From assembly GCA_019119935.1 (NCBI GenBank), contig DWWA01000016.1, positions 1-64,000 on the forward strand: a stretch of 64,000 nucleotides of DNA, written 5' to 3'. A program made the translations under genes and the position numbers. Below, in pieces: positions 54,699 to 63,857 of this stretch. Origin of the DNA: Candidatus Ruthenibacterium merdavium (lineage in GTDB: Bacteria > Bacillota > Clostridia > Oscillospirales > Ruminococcaceae). The notes beneath the pieces are model-generated. The model was given only the letters and a program-made list of their open reading frames with translations. It made no database searches and was not told where the DNA came from. Each line of letters starts with the position of its first letter. Position 1 is the stretch's first letter.

Positions 54699-54809
54699 AT
54701 TTCTTTTATCCCCCTGCTTGATTCAGTATTTTTTCATCGTCCTACCCGTCCCATGCGTCTGCTGTTGCCATTCGACACTGGAAAAGGAACGCTTTTTGAT
54801 TTTCTTGTG

Positions 54810-56558
54810 TCATTTTTTGCTTTTCATCTGCTCGATATACATCGCCAGTTCCTCGGGCGTTTTGCCCGCCGCCTGCTTGCTCTGCGGCAAGCCGCTTTGA
54901 AGACGCTCCAAATACATGCGCACATCTTCTTCCAAAATGGCAACTTCTGCATTGCGCGCTAAAATTCTTGCCATTTTTCCGACAACATCCGCCGGAAGAA
55001 ACTGCGAAATCGTACCGAGCTCGATAAACCCGCCTTGGCGCTTTTGCTCCAAAACAGCGTGATATACCTGTGCCATTTCTTTGCTGACAAAATGCTCTTC
55101 TTTCAAAATTGGCTCCATGAGCGAAAGATGCTGTGGGTTTTTGAGCAGTGCCGCCATGAGCTGCTGCTCCGCATATTCCATGCCGGACACACGGCTGCCA
55201 TCCTCCCCGTACGGCACGCGCACATCCGCCGCAACGCCTTCGCCGCGCAGGCGCATTTGGCGCTCTTTCCCCTCTTTTTTGCGCAAAGCGCGTGCGGTAT
55301 TCTCAATCTGAGCCAAAATTGCCTGCTTTGATACATTCGTTTCCTCATGCAGACGGTCAGCGTAAACGTCGCGCTCGACAGGTGTTACCCTGCCGGCTAA
55401 AATCTGCGCCGCCGCGCGGATGTAGCTCACTCGCCCGTCGTCGCTTGTAATGTCAAAGCGCTCTTTCTGCTTCGCAAGTTCATACTCCAGTGCGTTGCTC
55501 GTGCCGTTTAACAGCATTTCCAGCCGGTCGCGCCCGTAGCGCTTCAAAAACTCGTCCGGGTCTTTTGCGCCGGGCAATTTGAGCACCGAGAGCTTGACAG
55601 GCGAATTTTCAAACAGCTGAATGGCGCGCGCTGTTGCCTTTTGCCCCGCCTCGTCCGAGTCGTAGCACAGCACAACCTCCTGTGCATACTCGCCCAGCAG
55701 CTTCACCTGTTCGGGCGTGAGCGCCGTGCCGCACGCGGCAACCGCTGTATCAAACCCCGCTTGATGCAGACTGATGACGTCCATGTACCCTTCACACAAA
55801 ATCCAGCGGTGCTCTTTGCTTCGTTTTGCGACGTTCAAGCCGAAGATCGTGCGGCTTTTTTTATACAGCATGGTTTCGGGGCTGTTGATATATTTTGGCT
55901 TTTCGTCGCCCATGTTTCTTCCGCCAAACGCGATCACATTCCCTCGCACATCAAATATCGGCACCATGACGCGATTGCGGAATACATCGTATAATCCGCC
56001 TTTCTGGCTTCGTTTGACAAGCCCGGAGTCAAGCATTTCCTCTTCGGTATAGCCGAGCTTTTTCAGGTGCTGGAGCATTGCGGTAAAGCTGTCGGGTGCA
56101 TAGCCGAGGCCAAAGCGCTTCACCGTCGCCGCCGAAAGGCCGCGCTCTCCCATCCAGTAACGCCGCGCCGCAAGCCCGCTTTCTTCGTTTAAGCATTGAA
56201 AGAAAAAACGCGCCGCGTCTTTATTGATTCCCGTTAACCGGCTCCGCTTTTTCCCCGCTTCGTCGCTTTCTTGGGGAAGCGGCATCCCTGCACGCGAAGC
56301 CAGCAGTTTGACGGCTTCGGGATAATCTAAATTGTTGATTTTCTTCACAAAGGAAATCACGTCGCCGCCCGCGCCGCATCCGAAACAATAGAACGACTGG
56401 GTTTCCGGATAAATATGAAACGACGGTGTTTTCTCGTTGTGAAAGGGACAAAGGCCGGTATATGTCCGCCCGCGGTGGCGCAGCTGCATATAACCTTGCG
56501 CAACATCCACTAAGTCGACTCTTTGCAGCAATTCGTAGATATAATCCTGCGGAATCAC
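54810..56558 (-). CDS. dnaG: DNA primase
   Basis: A 582-residue primase that makes RNA primers for replication. Zinc-finger CPFHNEKTPSF and FYCFGCGAGGDVISFV (near residues 30-70), the core AFGGRNMGDEKPKYINSPET, and the TOPRIM acidic motifs EGYMDVIS and YDSDEAGQ are all there; a helicase-binding C-terminus follows. GTG 56558 is taken as the start: GGGGGA lies 6 bases upstream and the protein then begins with the family's usual IPQDYIYELLQRVDLVDV. Two ATGs just upstream are less likely. Confidence 0.97.
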   Translation of the reverse strand: MIPQDYIYELLQRVDLVDVAQGYMQLRHRGRTYTGLCPFHNEKTPSFHIYPETQSFYCFGCGAGGDVISFVKKINNLDYPEAVKLLASRAGMPLPQESDEAGKKRSRLTGINKDAARFFFQCLNEESGLAARRYWMGERGLSAATVKRFGLGYAPDSFTAMLQHLKKLGYTEEEMLDSGLVKRSQKGGLYDVFRNRVMVPIFDVRGNVIAFGGRNMGDEKPKYINSPETMLYKKSRTIFGLNVAKRSKEHRWILCEGYMDVISLHQAGFDTAVAACGTALTPEQVKLLGEYAQEVVLCYDSDEAGQKATARAIQLFENSPVKLSVLKLPGAKDPDEFLKRYGRDRLEMLLNGTSNALEYELAKQKERFDITSDDGRVSYIRAAAQILAGRVTPVERDVYADRLHEETNVSKQAILAQIENTARALRKKEGKERQMRLRGEGVAADVRVPYGEDGSRVSGMEYAEQQLMAALLKNPQHLSLMEPILKEEHFVSKEMAQVYHAVLEQKRQGGFIELGTISQFLPADVVGKMARILARNAEVAILEEDVRMYLERLQSGLPQSKQAAGKTPEELAMYIEQMKSKK

Positions 56559-56602
56559 GGCCTTTCCCCCTTTCATCATTTTTAGAACATATTCACACGC
56601 CG

Positions 56603-57601
56603 TTAAAGCACCGCCCAGCGCTTTGGCACAAACAGTTCTTCATACAGGCGCACTGCGTAGGCGTCGCTCATACCGGAAATAAAATCCGTCACGGCGCACT
56701 CCACTCCTTGGTCATACAAAATATATAAATACCCCTGCGGCATTTGCATCGGGTGCTCGCAAAAATATTCGTATAAATCTGCGACCAGCTTTTCTACCTT
56801 TTTTTCCTCGTGCTTTGCACGCTCATCCACATAAAGTGTGCTGTATAAAAAAGCATGAAGCGCTTCGTACGCCTGCTGCACCTCCGACGACATCGCAATC
56901 ACGCCGTCACTGTTTTCAACCAAGCTTGATACCAGCGTCGCGATACGCGCCGACTTCGTATTGCCCAGCACACGCACAATGTCGGCCGGCAGGCATTCAA
57001 TCGAAAAAACACCTGCTTTTACGCCGTCTTCCATATCGTGATTCATATAAGCGATGCGGTCAGCATAACGCACAATGCACCCTTCCGGCGTCATGGGAAG
57101 CGTTCCTTTTGTATGGTGCGCGATGCCGTCCAGCACCTCAGCGCATAAATTCAGCCCCTGTCCGTTCTTTTCCAGCACTTGCAGCACACGCACGCTCTGC
57201 TGATAATGCCGAAATCCTTGCGGGCTCAAACGGTTCAGGGCACGCTCCCCGGCATGGCCGAAAGGCGTATGCCCCACATCATGGCCCAGCGCAATCGCCT
57301 CGGTTAAATCCTCATTCAAGCGAAGCCCCCGCGCAGCCGTGCGCGCAATTTGGCTCACTTCCAGCGTGTGGGTCAGCCGAGTGCGGTAGTGATCGCCTTC
57401 GGGGCACAAAAACACTTGCGTTTTCTGCTTCAAGCGGCGAAAGGCACGCGAGTGCAAAATGCGGTCGCGGTCGCGCTGAAAGCAAGTTCGCATCGGGCAA
57501 GGCGCTTCTTGGCGCGCTCTGCCTGCGCTGTTGTCGCTGAAGGTCGCCCAATCGCACAAAATATTTCGTTCGATCTGTTCAATCCTCTCGCGCACTGTCA
57601 T
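56603..57601 (-). CDS. dgt: dGTP triphosphohydrolase (HD family)
   Basis: A 332-residue HD-domain dNTPase that cleaves dGTP to deoxyguanosine and triphosphate. The metal site is YRTRLTHTLEVSQIARTAAR, followed by ALGHDVGHTPFGHAGE; DGIAHHTKG and VRYADRIAYMNHDMED carry the remaining ligands. Upstream of dnaG, as in many Clostridia. The 270 bases before its start are AT-rich and hold no gene; they include a short hairpin at about 57823-57846 and probably the operon's promoter, which I could not place. Confidence 0.94.
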   Translation of the reverse strand: MTVRERIEQIERNILCDWATFSDNSAGRARQEAPCPMRTCFQRDRDRILHSRAFRRLKQKTQVFLCPEGDHYRTRLTHTLEVSQIARTAARGLRLNEDLTEAIALGHDVGHTPFGHAGERALNRLSPQGFRHYQQSVRVLQVLEKNGQGLNLCAEVLDGIAHHTKGTLPMTPEGCIVRYADRIAYMNHDMEDGVKAGVFSIECLPADIVRVLGNTKSARIATLVSSLVENSDGVIAMSSEVQQAYEALHAFLYSTLYVDERAKHEEKKVEKLVADLYEYFCEHPMQMPQGYLYILYDQGVECAVTDFISGMSDAYAVRLYEELFVPKRWAVL

Positions 57602-57852
57602 GGCTCTTCACCGCACTTTCCAAAGCGTGTTCACCTGAGAAACATCCTTGAGTCATCCATCGCCAAAGTTTGCCATATATTAGGCCGATTTCGCCAAACC
57701 CAATTGAAAATGCCAAGTGTTTCACTCATTCAAAACGCTTTTTAATGGCTTTATTTAATATATACGACAAAGCGCCCAAAATTCCTTTGTAAAATTTGTG
57801 AAAAATATTTTATTTTTATTTTGCACGGCTCCTGCCGCGTGCAAAGAATCTC

Positions 57853-57898
57853 AAATAAAACCTTTTTTTGCCTTAAAACGGCGCATGAAAAGGTTTTG
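57853..57898 (-). terminator. Terminator overlapping the yigZ stop
   Basis: On the minus strand AAAACCTTTT pairs with AAAAGGTTTT across about 21 bases and runs into TTTTATTT. The yigZ stop lies in the loop. Confidence 0.5.
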
Positions 57899-58493
57899 AA
57901 AGCGTCAAATCGGGATTTCCGCGGCAAAACTCAACTGCTTTTGCCTGAAAGGCCTCGGCATGTTCTGCCAGCATCAAAAACGGCAGACACACCTCCTGCC
58001 CGAATTCAGCTTCCTGCACCTGCGCACCGCACTCCGCCAAGAGCTTTGCAGCCGTTTCGTACTGTGCATAACTCACACGCCACCGGCCCTGCACACAAAC
58101 ACTCACTGTAACAACACACGCCGCGGCAATGGCGGCATTCGCCGCCTGCGTATAAGCGCGCACCAAACCGCCCGTTCCGAGAAGCGTTCCGCCAAAATAG
58201 CGCGTTGTGACAATAATGCAGTCCGTCAAACCCGCGTGACGAATCGCATCCAGTGTCGGCAAACCCGATGTTTTCTGCGGCTCTCCGTCGTCGGAGTACC
58301 GCATGCGGCTGCCTTCGCGCAGTAAGTAAGCGTATACATTGTGATTTGCAGTGCGATGTTTTGCGCGCACCGACTCCAAAAAGGCCAGTGCCTTCTCCTC
58401 GGTGTCCGCAAACGCGATATGTCCGATGAACCGCGACTTTTTCTCTTCAATTTCGGCAGAGGCTTGTCCGCTGATTGTCCGATATTCTTCCAT
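57873..58493 (-). CDS. YigZ/IMPACT family protein
   Basis: A 206-residue protein of the UPF0029/IMPACT (YigZ, YvyE) family. N-terminal SRFIGHIAFADTEEKALAFL and HNVYAYLLREGSRMRYSDDGEPQKT-like residues lead into DCIIVTTRYFGGTLLGTGGL, the family signature. The C-terminal half is the YigZ ferredoxin-like domain. Related to eukaryotic IMPACT, which regulates translation, but the bacterial role is unclear. Confidence 0.9.
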   Translation of the reverse strand: MEEYRTISGQASAEIEEKKSRFIGHIAFADTEEKALAFLESVRAKHRTANHNVYAYLLREGSRMRYSDDGEPQKTSGLPTLDAIRHAGLTDCIIVTTRYFGGTLLGTGGLVRAYTQAANAAIAAACVVTVSVCVQGRWRVSYAQYETAAKLLAECGAQVQEAEFGQEVCLPFLMLAEHAEAFQAKAVEFCRGNPDLTLSKPFHAPF

Positions 58494-58557
58494 CGGCGCG
58501 CCACTCCCTCCCTGTTTTGCTCAAACATCGTTTGCTCATTCAGAGCTTTCAACAAAG

Positions 58558-58590
58558 CGAAAAAAGGGCGGTTCGACAACCGCCCTTTTC
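58558..58590 (-). terminator. Terminator of rpmE
   Basis: A 12-bp perfect stem (58562-58573 with 58578-58589) around CGACA-side loop GACA is followed on the minus strand by TTTTCGC. Confidence 0.85.
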
Positions 58591-58599
58591 GACATTGCA

Positions 58600-58800
58600 T
58601 TATTTCATGTTGAAACGCTTCTTGAAGCGATCCACGCGTCCGCCTGTATCAACCAGCTTCTGCTTGCCGGTGTAGAACGGATGGCACTTGTTGCAAACCT
58701 CAACGTGGATGTCACCACGGGTGGAACGAGTTTTGATCTCGTTGCCGCATGCACAAGTGATCGTGGTTTCCTCGTACTTCGGATGGATGCCTTCTCTCAC
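58600..58800 (-). CDS. rpmE: 50S ribosomal protein L31
   Basis: A 66-residue L31 that bridges the two ribosomal subunits. Starts [16 protein letters not shown] and has the zinc cysteines in CACG and [17 protein letters not shown], so it is the zinc-containing (C+) type. GAGGTG lies 8 bases upstream. A 130-base leader with hairpins precedes it. Confidence 0.97.
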   Translation of the reverse strand: MREGIHPKYEETTITCACGNEIKTRSTRGDIHVEVCNKCHPFYTGKQKLVDTGGRVDRFKKRFNMK

Positions 58801-58806
58801 TTTGGT

Positions 58807-58930
58807 TCACCTCTTTCTGGTTTTGACTCAAGGGGCCATGCTTTATACATGCGCCCATCACAACCTTCTAAATGGAGGCTACCAGCATGCGCCATCCTGT
58901 GCGCATGGAGCAGCCATCGGAACGATTGCT
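58807..58930 (-). promoter_or_regulatory. Structured leader of rpmE
   Basis: On the minus strand the transcript leader contains several paired segments: ATGCGC with GCGCAT (58884-58905), CCTCC...GGAGG-like pairs near 58865-58880, and GGGCGCATG with CATGGCCC (58833-58856) just before the ribosome-binding site. This is compatible with an L31 autoregulatory leader of the type known in Firmicutes, but I cannot confirm the family. Confidence 0.4.
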
Positions 58931-58936
58931 CCGTAC

Positions 58937-58965
58937 ATTATAGCACAGCTTTTCCGTCTTCGCAA
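58937..58965 (-). promoter_or_regulatory. Promoter of rpmE
   Basis: On the minus strand TTGCGA (58960-58965) and TATAAT (58937-58942) are separated by 17 bases. Confidence 0.75.
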
Positions 58966-59002
58966 GCGTTTTTCAAAATTTTCCTGTAAAAGTGCCGTTT
59001 TC

Positions 59003-60685
59003 TTATTTCAGCAAAGGCGCAACAGCATTTTCCAGCGCCTGCTGACGCTCTTTGGCTTCGTTCAGGTTCTCGCCGCGCGTGGTGAAATAAGTTTTAATTT
59101 TCGGCTCAGTGCCGGACGGACGCACAATCACGCTCTCGCCGCTCTCCAGTGCATAGACCAGCACGTTCGCGGCAGGCAAGCCCGTCTGCTCGGAGTTTTC
59201 GTAGTCAGTGGCGCTCTTCACCTTTTGCCCTGCCAGTTCTGCGGGCGGGTTTTGGCGCAGATGCGCCATAATGCCGCGCATGGTTTCCATGCCGCTCAAG
59301 CCGGGGAACTCGTAGCTTTTTACCACGTTCAGATAACGGCCGTATTCCTGATAAATGCGCTCCATTTCGCGCTTAATGGAAGAACCGATGCTCCGGTAAT
59401 ACGCCGCCATTTCGCAAATCAGCATAGAACCGACCACGGCGTCCTTATCGCGCACATAACTGCCTGCCAAATAACCGTAGCTTTCTTCAAAGCCAAAGAT
59501 AAAGCGGTTTTCCTGTCCCACAGCCTCCAGCTGTGCAATCTGGTCGCCAATCCACTTAAAGCCCGTCAGCACATTGCGGCACTCTACGCCATAATGCACG
59601 GCAACGGCGTCCGCCAGCTGGGTAGACACAAGCGATTTCACGCAAACCGGGTCTTTCGGCATGGTGCCTGCTTCCAAACGTGCCTTGCAAATGTAGTCTA
59701 AAAGCAATACACCCACTTCGTTTCCGCTCAAAAGCTCGTAGCTGCCGTCGTCACAGCGCACTGCAATGCCCACGCGGTCAGCGTCCGGATCGGTGGCAAG
59801 CATTAAGTCAGCGTTTGTTTTTTCCGCCAGCTCCAAGCCCAGCGCCAGCGCCTCACGGATTTCCGGGTTGGGATACGGGCATGTCGGGAAATGGCCATCC
59901 GGCTTTTCCTGTTCAGGCACGACGGTAATATCTGTGATGCCGATGTCTTTCAGCACGCGCATCACAGGCACTAAGCCGGAGCCGTTCAGCGGGCTGTACA
60001 CCAGCTTGAGCCCAGCGTCCGCACAAAGGCCGGGACGAACGCTGCAAGCCTTAATCGCGTCATAAAGCGCCTCACAGCAGTCATCGCCGACATATTCAAT
60101 CAGCCCCTGCTCCAGCCCCGCGTCAAATTCCATACGCTGTGCGCCGGTCAGCACGTCAATCTTCTGAATTTCGTCATAAACCACGGCGGCGGCCTCATCC
60201 GTCAGCTGGCAGCCGTCCGGCCCGTAAGCTTTATAGCCGTTATATTTCGCAGGATTGTGGCTGGCTGTCACCATAATACCCGCATTACATTTATAGTAGC
60301 GCGTGGCAAAGCTCAGCGCAGGAACAGGCATCAGCGCGCGGTAAATGCGCACATGAATCCCGTTTGCCGCCAATACACAAGCAGCCTCTTTTGCGAACAC
60401 ATCACTTTTCAAGCGGCTGTCATAGCTGATGGCAACAGTCTGACTGCCGCCCTGCGTTTTCACCCAGTTGGCAAGCCCCTGTGTTGCCTGACGCACGACA
60501 TAAATATTCATTCGGTTGGTTCCCGCGCCCAAAACACCTCGCAAGCCCGCTGTTCCAAAGCTGAGGCTGGCGGCAAAGCGCTCTTTGATCTCCTCGTCTG
60601 CTCCCTGAATGCTCACAAGCTCCGGCCGAAGGTCGGCGTCCTGCAAATCGGCTGCTAGCCAGCGCTCATACTCGTTTTGATACAT
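59003..60685 (-). CDS. Phosphoglucomutase/phosphomannomutase (alpha-D-phosphohexomutase)
   Basis: A 560-residue phosphohexomutase. The phosphoserine loop is VTASHNPAKYNGYKAYGPDG, the magnesium site DPDADR in LATDPDADRVGIA, the sugar loop GFEESYG, and the phosphate loop RPSGTEPKIK. Length and the SFGTAGLRGVLGAGTNRMN start match PgcA-type enzymes, which supply glucose-1-phosphate for cell-wall polymers. Divergent from comM. Confidence 0.95.
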   Translation of the reverse strand: MYQNEYERWLAADLQDADLRPELVSIQGADEEIKERFAASLSFGTAGLRGVLGAGTNRMNIYVVRQATQGLANWVKTQGGSQTVAISYDSRLKSDVFAKEAACVLAANGIHVRIYRALMPVPALSFATRYYKCNAGIMVTASHNPAKYNGYKAYGPDGCQLTDEAAAVVYDEIQKIDVLTGAQRMEFDAGLEQGLIEYVGDDCCEALYDAIKACSVRPGLCADAGLKLVYSPLNGSGLVPVMRVLKDIGITDITVVPEQEKPDGHFPTCPYPNPEIREALALGLELAEKTNADLMLATDPDADRVGIAVRCDDGSYELLSGNEVGVLLLDYICKARLEAGTMPKDPVCVKSLVSTQLADAVAVHYGVECRNVLTGFKWIGDQIAQLEAVGQENRFIFGFEESYGYLAGSYVRDKDAVVGSMLICEMAAYYRSIGSSIKREMERIYQEYGRYLNVVKSYEFPGLSGMETMRGIMAHLRQNPPAELAGQKVKSATDYENSEQTGLPAANVLVYALESGESVIVRPSGTEPKIKTYFTTRGENLNEAKERQQALENAVAPLLK

Positions 60686-60800
60686 TCAACAAACACCTGC
60701 TTTCCTCAAGATCATGCTGCAAACAGCTTCCAGCCCTCAGGTTCTTCCGCCATTCGCATTTGCGGTTTCCGCTTTCCGAAAGCCTTCAGCTGTCACACAC

Positions 60801-60830
60801 CAAAGAGAGCCCGCTCTCTTTCTTTTTATG
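60801..60830 (+). terminator. Hairpin with T run upstream of comM
   Basis: AAAGAGAGC pairs with GCTCTCTTT across CC, followed by CTTTTTATG. It lies between two divergent genes, where no upstream gene needs it, so it may be an attenuator for an unseen transcript or a leftover. Confidence 0.5.
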
Positions 60831-60863
60831 ATACCTGTTTGAAGAAATCTTGTCAATTCAATC

Positions 60864-60892
60864 TTGCCGAAAAGTTGCTGTAAGGTTATACT
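60864..60892 (+). promoter_or_regulatory. Promoter of comM
   Basis: TTGCCG (60864-60869) and TATACT (60887-60892) are 17 bases apart, about 40 bases before the ATG. Confidence 0.65.
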
Positions 60893-60931
60893 TAAAAAGT
60901 ACTGCAAAATTCAGACAAAAAAGGAGCTTTT

Positions 60932-62455
60932 ATGTTTGCCGAAGTTCACAGCTTAGGCGTTCACACGCTGGACGGCTTTTGCGTTCGCGTAGAAGCCGAC
61001 ATCAGTTCCGGCCTGCCGCAGTTTTGTGTCGTAGGTTTGCCGGACAGCGCCGTAAAAGAATCTTCTGAGCGCGTTCACAGCGCCATCAAAAACCTTGGGT
61101 TTACTTACCCTGTCAGCCGCATTACCGTCAACTTATCCCCGGCGGACATTCGCAAAACCGGCCCGGTGTATGATTTGCCGATTTTTCTCGCTCTGCTTTG
61201 CGCAGACGGCCAGCTGCCCGCCGTTCCAAAAAGCAGCGCCTTTATCGGGGAGCTTTCTTTAGACGGCGCGGTGCGCGGGGTTGCAGGCGTACTGCCCATG
61301 GCCATCGCCGCGCATGAGGCCGGCATTGAGTGCCTGTTCGTTCCCGCAGAAAACGCCGCCGAAGCCGCCGTGGTTGACTCACTGTGCATTTACGCCGTTT
61401 CCGATGCCCGGCAAGTCGTCGACCACCTGCGCGGCAAAGCACCTCTTTCCCCGTATACCCCTGCACCCTTTACGGATGCGGATACACTCGACGGGCAGGA
61501 TTTTTCCGACGTGCGGGGCCAGCCGGAAGCGCGCCGCGCCATGGAAATTGCAGCGGCAGGCGGTCACAATCTGCTGTTGATCGGTCCGCCGGGAACCGGA
61601 AAATCGATGCTTGCCAAGCGAATGCCCGGTATTTTGCCGCGCATGACGCGCGAAGAAGCCATGGAAACAAGCCGCATTTATTCCGTGGCAGGCATGCTGC
61701 CCAAAGGGCGCGGCCTTTTGGAGCAGCGCCCTTTCCGCGCCCCGCACCACTCTGTCAGCGCTACCGCACTGGCGGGCGGCGGAACCATTCCGCGCCCCGG
61801 CGAGGTCAGCTTGGCACATCACGGTGTTTTGTTTTTAGATGAATTGCCGGAGTTCAGCCGCCTTGCGCTCGAAATTCTGCGCCAGCCGCTCGAAGACGGC
61901 AAAGTTACCATCAGCCGCGTTTCCGGCTCGGCTTCGTTCCCTTGTGAAATCATGCTGGTGGCGGCGATGAACCCCTGCCCGTGCGGCTATTACGGCCATC
62001 CGACGCGTCAATGCACCTGTAATCAGCATGCGATTGACCGCTACTTACAACGCATTTCCGGGCCTTTGTTGGATCGCATTGATCTGCATGTAGAAGTAGC
62101 GCCCGTTGGATACGAGGAGCTTTCCGGAACCGAGCAAAGCGAAAGCAGCGCCGCCATTTTAAGCCGCGTGCAAAAAGCGCGTGCCTTGCAGGAAACACGC
62201 TATCAAGGGCTGGGCTTTGCCTGCAACGCGCGGCTGTCCAGCAGTGCACTGCGCAAATACTGCCGTCTTGCGCCTGATGCCGAGGCCATGTTCCGGCGCG
62301 TGTTTGACAACATGGGCTTATCCGCCCGTGCGTATGACCGCATTTTAAAAGTCAGCCGAACGATTGCCGACCTCGCGGGAAGCGACCGCATTGAAACCGA
62401 GCATCTCAGCGAAGCCATTCAGTACCGCACTCTGGACCGAAAATATTGGTTTTAA
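60932..62455 (+). CDS. comM: YifB/ComM family Mg-chelatase-like AAA+ ATPase
   Basis: A 507-residue AAA+ protein. In competent bacteria ComM is a hexameric helicase that extends donor-DNA pairing. An N-terminal ChlI-like domain (LGVHTLDGFCVRVEADISSG) is followed by DVRGQPEARRAMEIAAAGGH, Walker A GPPGTGKSML, Walker B LFLDELPEF, and a cysteine patch CPCGYYGHPTRQCTC. The C-terminal Mg_chelatase_C domain ends ...SGSDRIETEHLSEAI-like. AAAAAAGGAG lies upstream. Known also in non-competent Firmicutes. Confidence 0.95.
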   Translation: MFAEVHSLGVHTLDGFCVRVEADISSGLPQFCVVGLPDSAVKESSERVHSAIKNLGFTYPVSRITVNLSPADIRKTGPVYDLPIFLALLCADGQLPAVPKSSAFIGELSLDGAVRGVAGVLPMAIAAHEAGIECLFVPAENAAEAAVVDSLCIYAVSDARQVVDHLRGKAPLSPYTPAPFTDADTLDGQDFSDVRGQPEARRAMEIAAAGGHNLLLIGPPGTGKSMLAKRMPGILPRMTREEAMETSRIYSVAGMLPKGRGLLEQRPFRAPHHSVSATALAGGGTIPRPGEVSLAHHGVLFLDELPEFSRLALEILRQPLEDGKVTISRVSGSASFPCEIMLVAAMNPCPCGYYGHPTRQCTCNQHAIDRYLQRISGPLLDRIDLHVEVAPVGYEELSGTEQSESSAAILSRVQKARALQETRYQGLGFACNARLSSSALRKYCRLAPDAEAMFRRVFDNMGLSARAYDRILKVSRTIADLAGSDRIETEHLSEAIQYRTLDRKYWF

Positions 62456-62460
62456 CGCCA

Positions 62461-62502
62461 AAGCCCCCACGCACCCTGCCGGGTGCGTGGGGGCTTTTTG
62501 TT
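62461..62502. terminator. Bidirectional terminator between comM and MFS gene
   Basis: A stem of about 14 bp (GCCCCCACGCACCC with GGGTGCGTGGGGGC) is followed by TTTTTGTT. The AA-rich flank gives a weaker tail on the minus strand. Confidence 0.85.
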
Positions 62503-62538
62503 CATCTCCTAGGGGCTTTCCGAAAACAAAGAAGCGCC

Positions 62539-63735
62539 CTAGTCTTTTTGCTGAGAACGCCTTTTCCCCAAAGCGTTCAAACACGCGAAAGCAATGAAAA
62601 TCGTAAAAATCCCTGAAAGGACAATCGAAACGCGGACAGAAGATAAATCGGCAAACACGCCTGCCAGAAAAACAATGAAAACAGAAAGAATTTTCGATAG
62701 CGTGGATTGAAAGGTAAACACCTTTCCGCGATTTTCGGAATCGGTACTGGCTTGAATCAAAGAGCGATAATAAATCATATAGATGGTGTTCGCAACACCG
62801 CCGATAAAATTAAATACGATGCAAACAGGAATATTTGCAGAAAGGCCGTATCCTACTGTAGCAATGCCCATCATAAAAATACCGACAGCAAACATGCTGC
62901 GCTCTGAAATATTCTTATAAAAAACATACAGACCGCTTGCAGCAAGCATTCCAACTCCCCACGCGGAATTGATGTACCCATAGACATCCGAAGATCCATT
63001 AAAGATTTCAGCAATATAAACAGCGTCTAATGAGGAAAAAATTGCCCCGCAAACCGAAAATAAAATGCAAATCACAATCATCGCTTTTAAAAAGCGTTCT
63101 TGACTCAGCCATTGCAGAAATTCCCGCGATAAAAAAGTCCCCTTTCCATTTTGGCTTTTCTGCTCTGTTTTTCCCGTGCGGACGTCTTTTTCCAAAAAGC
63201 ACAAAAATAGAATGGATAACACAAAGGTGCAAATATCAATGATTAAGGCTGTTTGATATCCCTGCCATTCGATGCACATTCCTGCCAAAACAGGCGCAAT
63301 CACCATGGAAATATTGCTGACAAAAGAATCAATCGTGTTTGCCGTCTTTAGCTCCAGATTGCCGCAAATATCCGGCACATAGGCATTCACGGTTGTGTTA
63401 TAAGTAAAGCTTGCAACCGACAGCACCATACACATGAGATATAAAACGGTAACATTCCTGCAACCGGTCAACACGCATAAAAGAATGGAAAGACCGGATA
63501 CCCCTTCGCAAAACTGTAACAGAATTTTACGAGAACCGTGGTCAATCCGTTTGGAAATGGCCGGTGACAGTAAAATGATTGGTAATGTTTCCAGCAAAAA
63601 GCTGACGGACACCGCCATGGCAGACCCGGTTAAATCGTAAATCATAAATGGAATTGCCATTGTGGCAAACCAATTCCCAAAGCTGGACGTAAACCGTCCT
63701 ATCATAAACAGATAGTACCTGCTTTTTTGTTCCAC
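62539..63735 (-). CDS. MFS transporter (macrolide/enterobactin exporter type)
   Basis: A 398-residue major facilitator with about 12 helices. N-terminal YYLFMIGRFTSSFGNWFATM and FMIYDLTGSAMAVSVSFLLE are typical of the MFS_3 group, which includes macrolide exporters and EntS. A charged cytoplasmic loop near residues 185-205 splits the two halves. It probably exports a drug or other small toxic molecule. A single-gene unit between comM and the second rpmB. Confidence 0.88.
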   Translation of the reverse strand: MEQKSRYYLFMIGRFTSSFGNWFATMAIPFMIYDLTGSAMAVSVSFLLETLPIILLSPAISKRIDHGSRKILLQFCEGVSGLSILLCVLTGCRNVTVLYLMCMVLSVASFTYNTTVNAYVPDICGNLELKTANTIDSFVSNISMVIAPVLAGMCIEWQGYQTALIIDICTFVLSILFLCFLEKDVRTGKTEQKSQNGKGTFLSREFLQWLSQERFLKAMIVICILFSVCGAIFSSLDAVYIAEIFNGSSDVYGYINSAWGVGMLAASGLYVFYKNISERSMFAVGIFMMGIATVGYGLSANIPVCIVFNFIGGVANTIYMIYYRSLIQASTDSENRGKVFTFQSTLSKILSVFIVFLAGVFADLSSVRVSIVLSGIFTIFIAFACLNALGKRRSQQKD

Positions 63736-63810
63736 AATTTCATCCCCTCATGGAAAACCATCAAACGGCGCTGTGCCGCATTCCTTTCCCCAAATGGCAC
63801 GTCAAAACAT

Positions 63811-63842
63811 AAAAAGCCCCGCGCTTTCAGCGTGGGGCTTAA
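63811..63842 (-). terminator. Terminator of the second rpmB
   Basis: On the minus strand AGCCCCACGCT pairs with AGCGCGGGGCT around a short GAA-type loop and is followed by TTTTTATG. Confidence 0.8.
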
Positions 63843-63857
63843 CGTGCTTTCTTTTGA

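Noticed and set aside
57823-57846. TTTGCACGGC / GCCG-GTGCAAA hairpin as terminator of yigZ
   Set aside because: No T run on either strand; the hairpin at 57853-57898 fits better.
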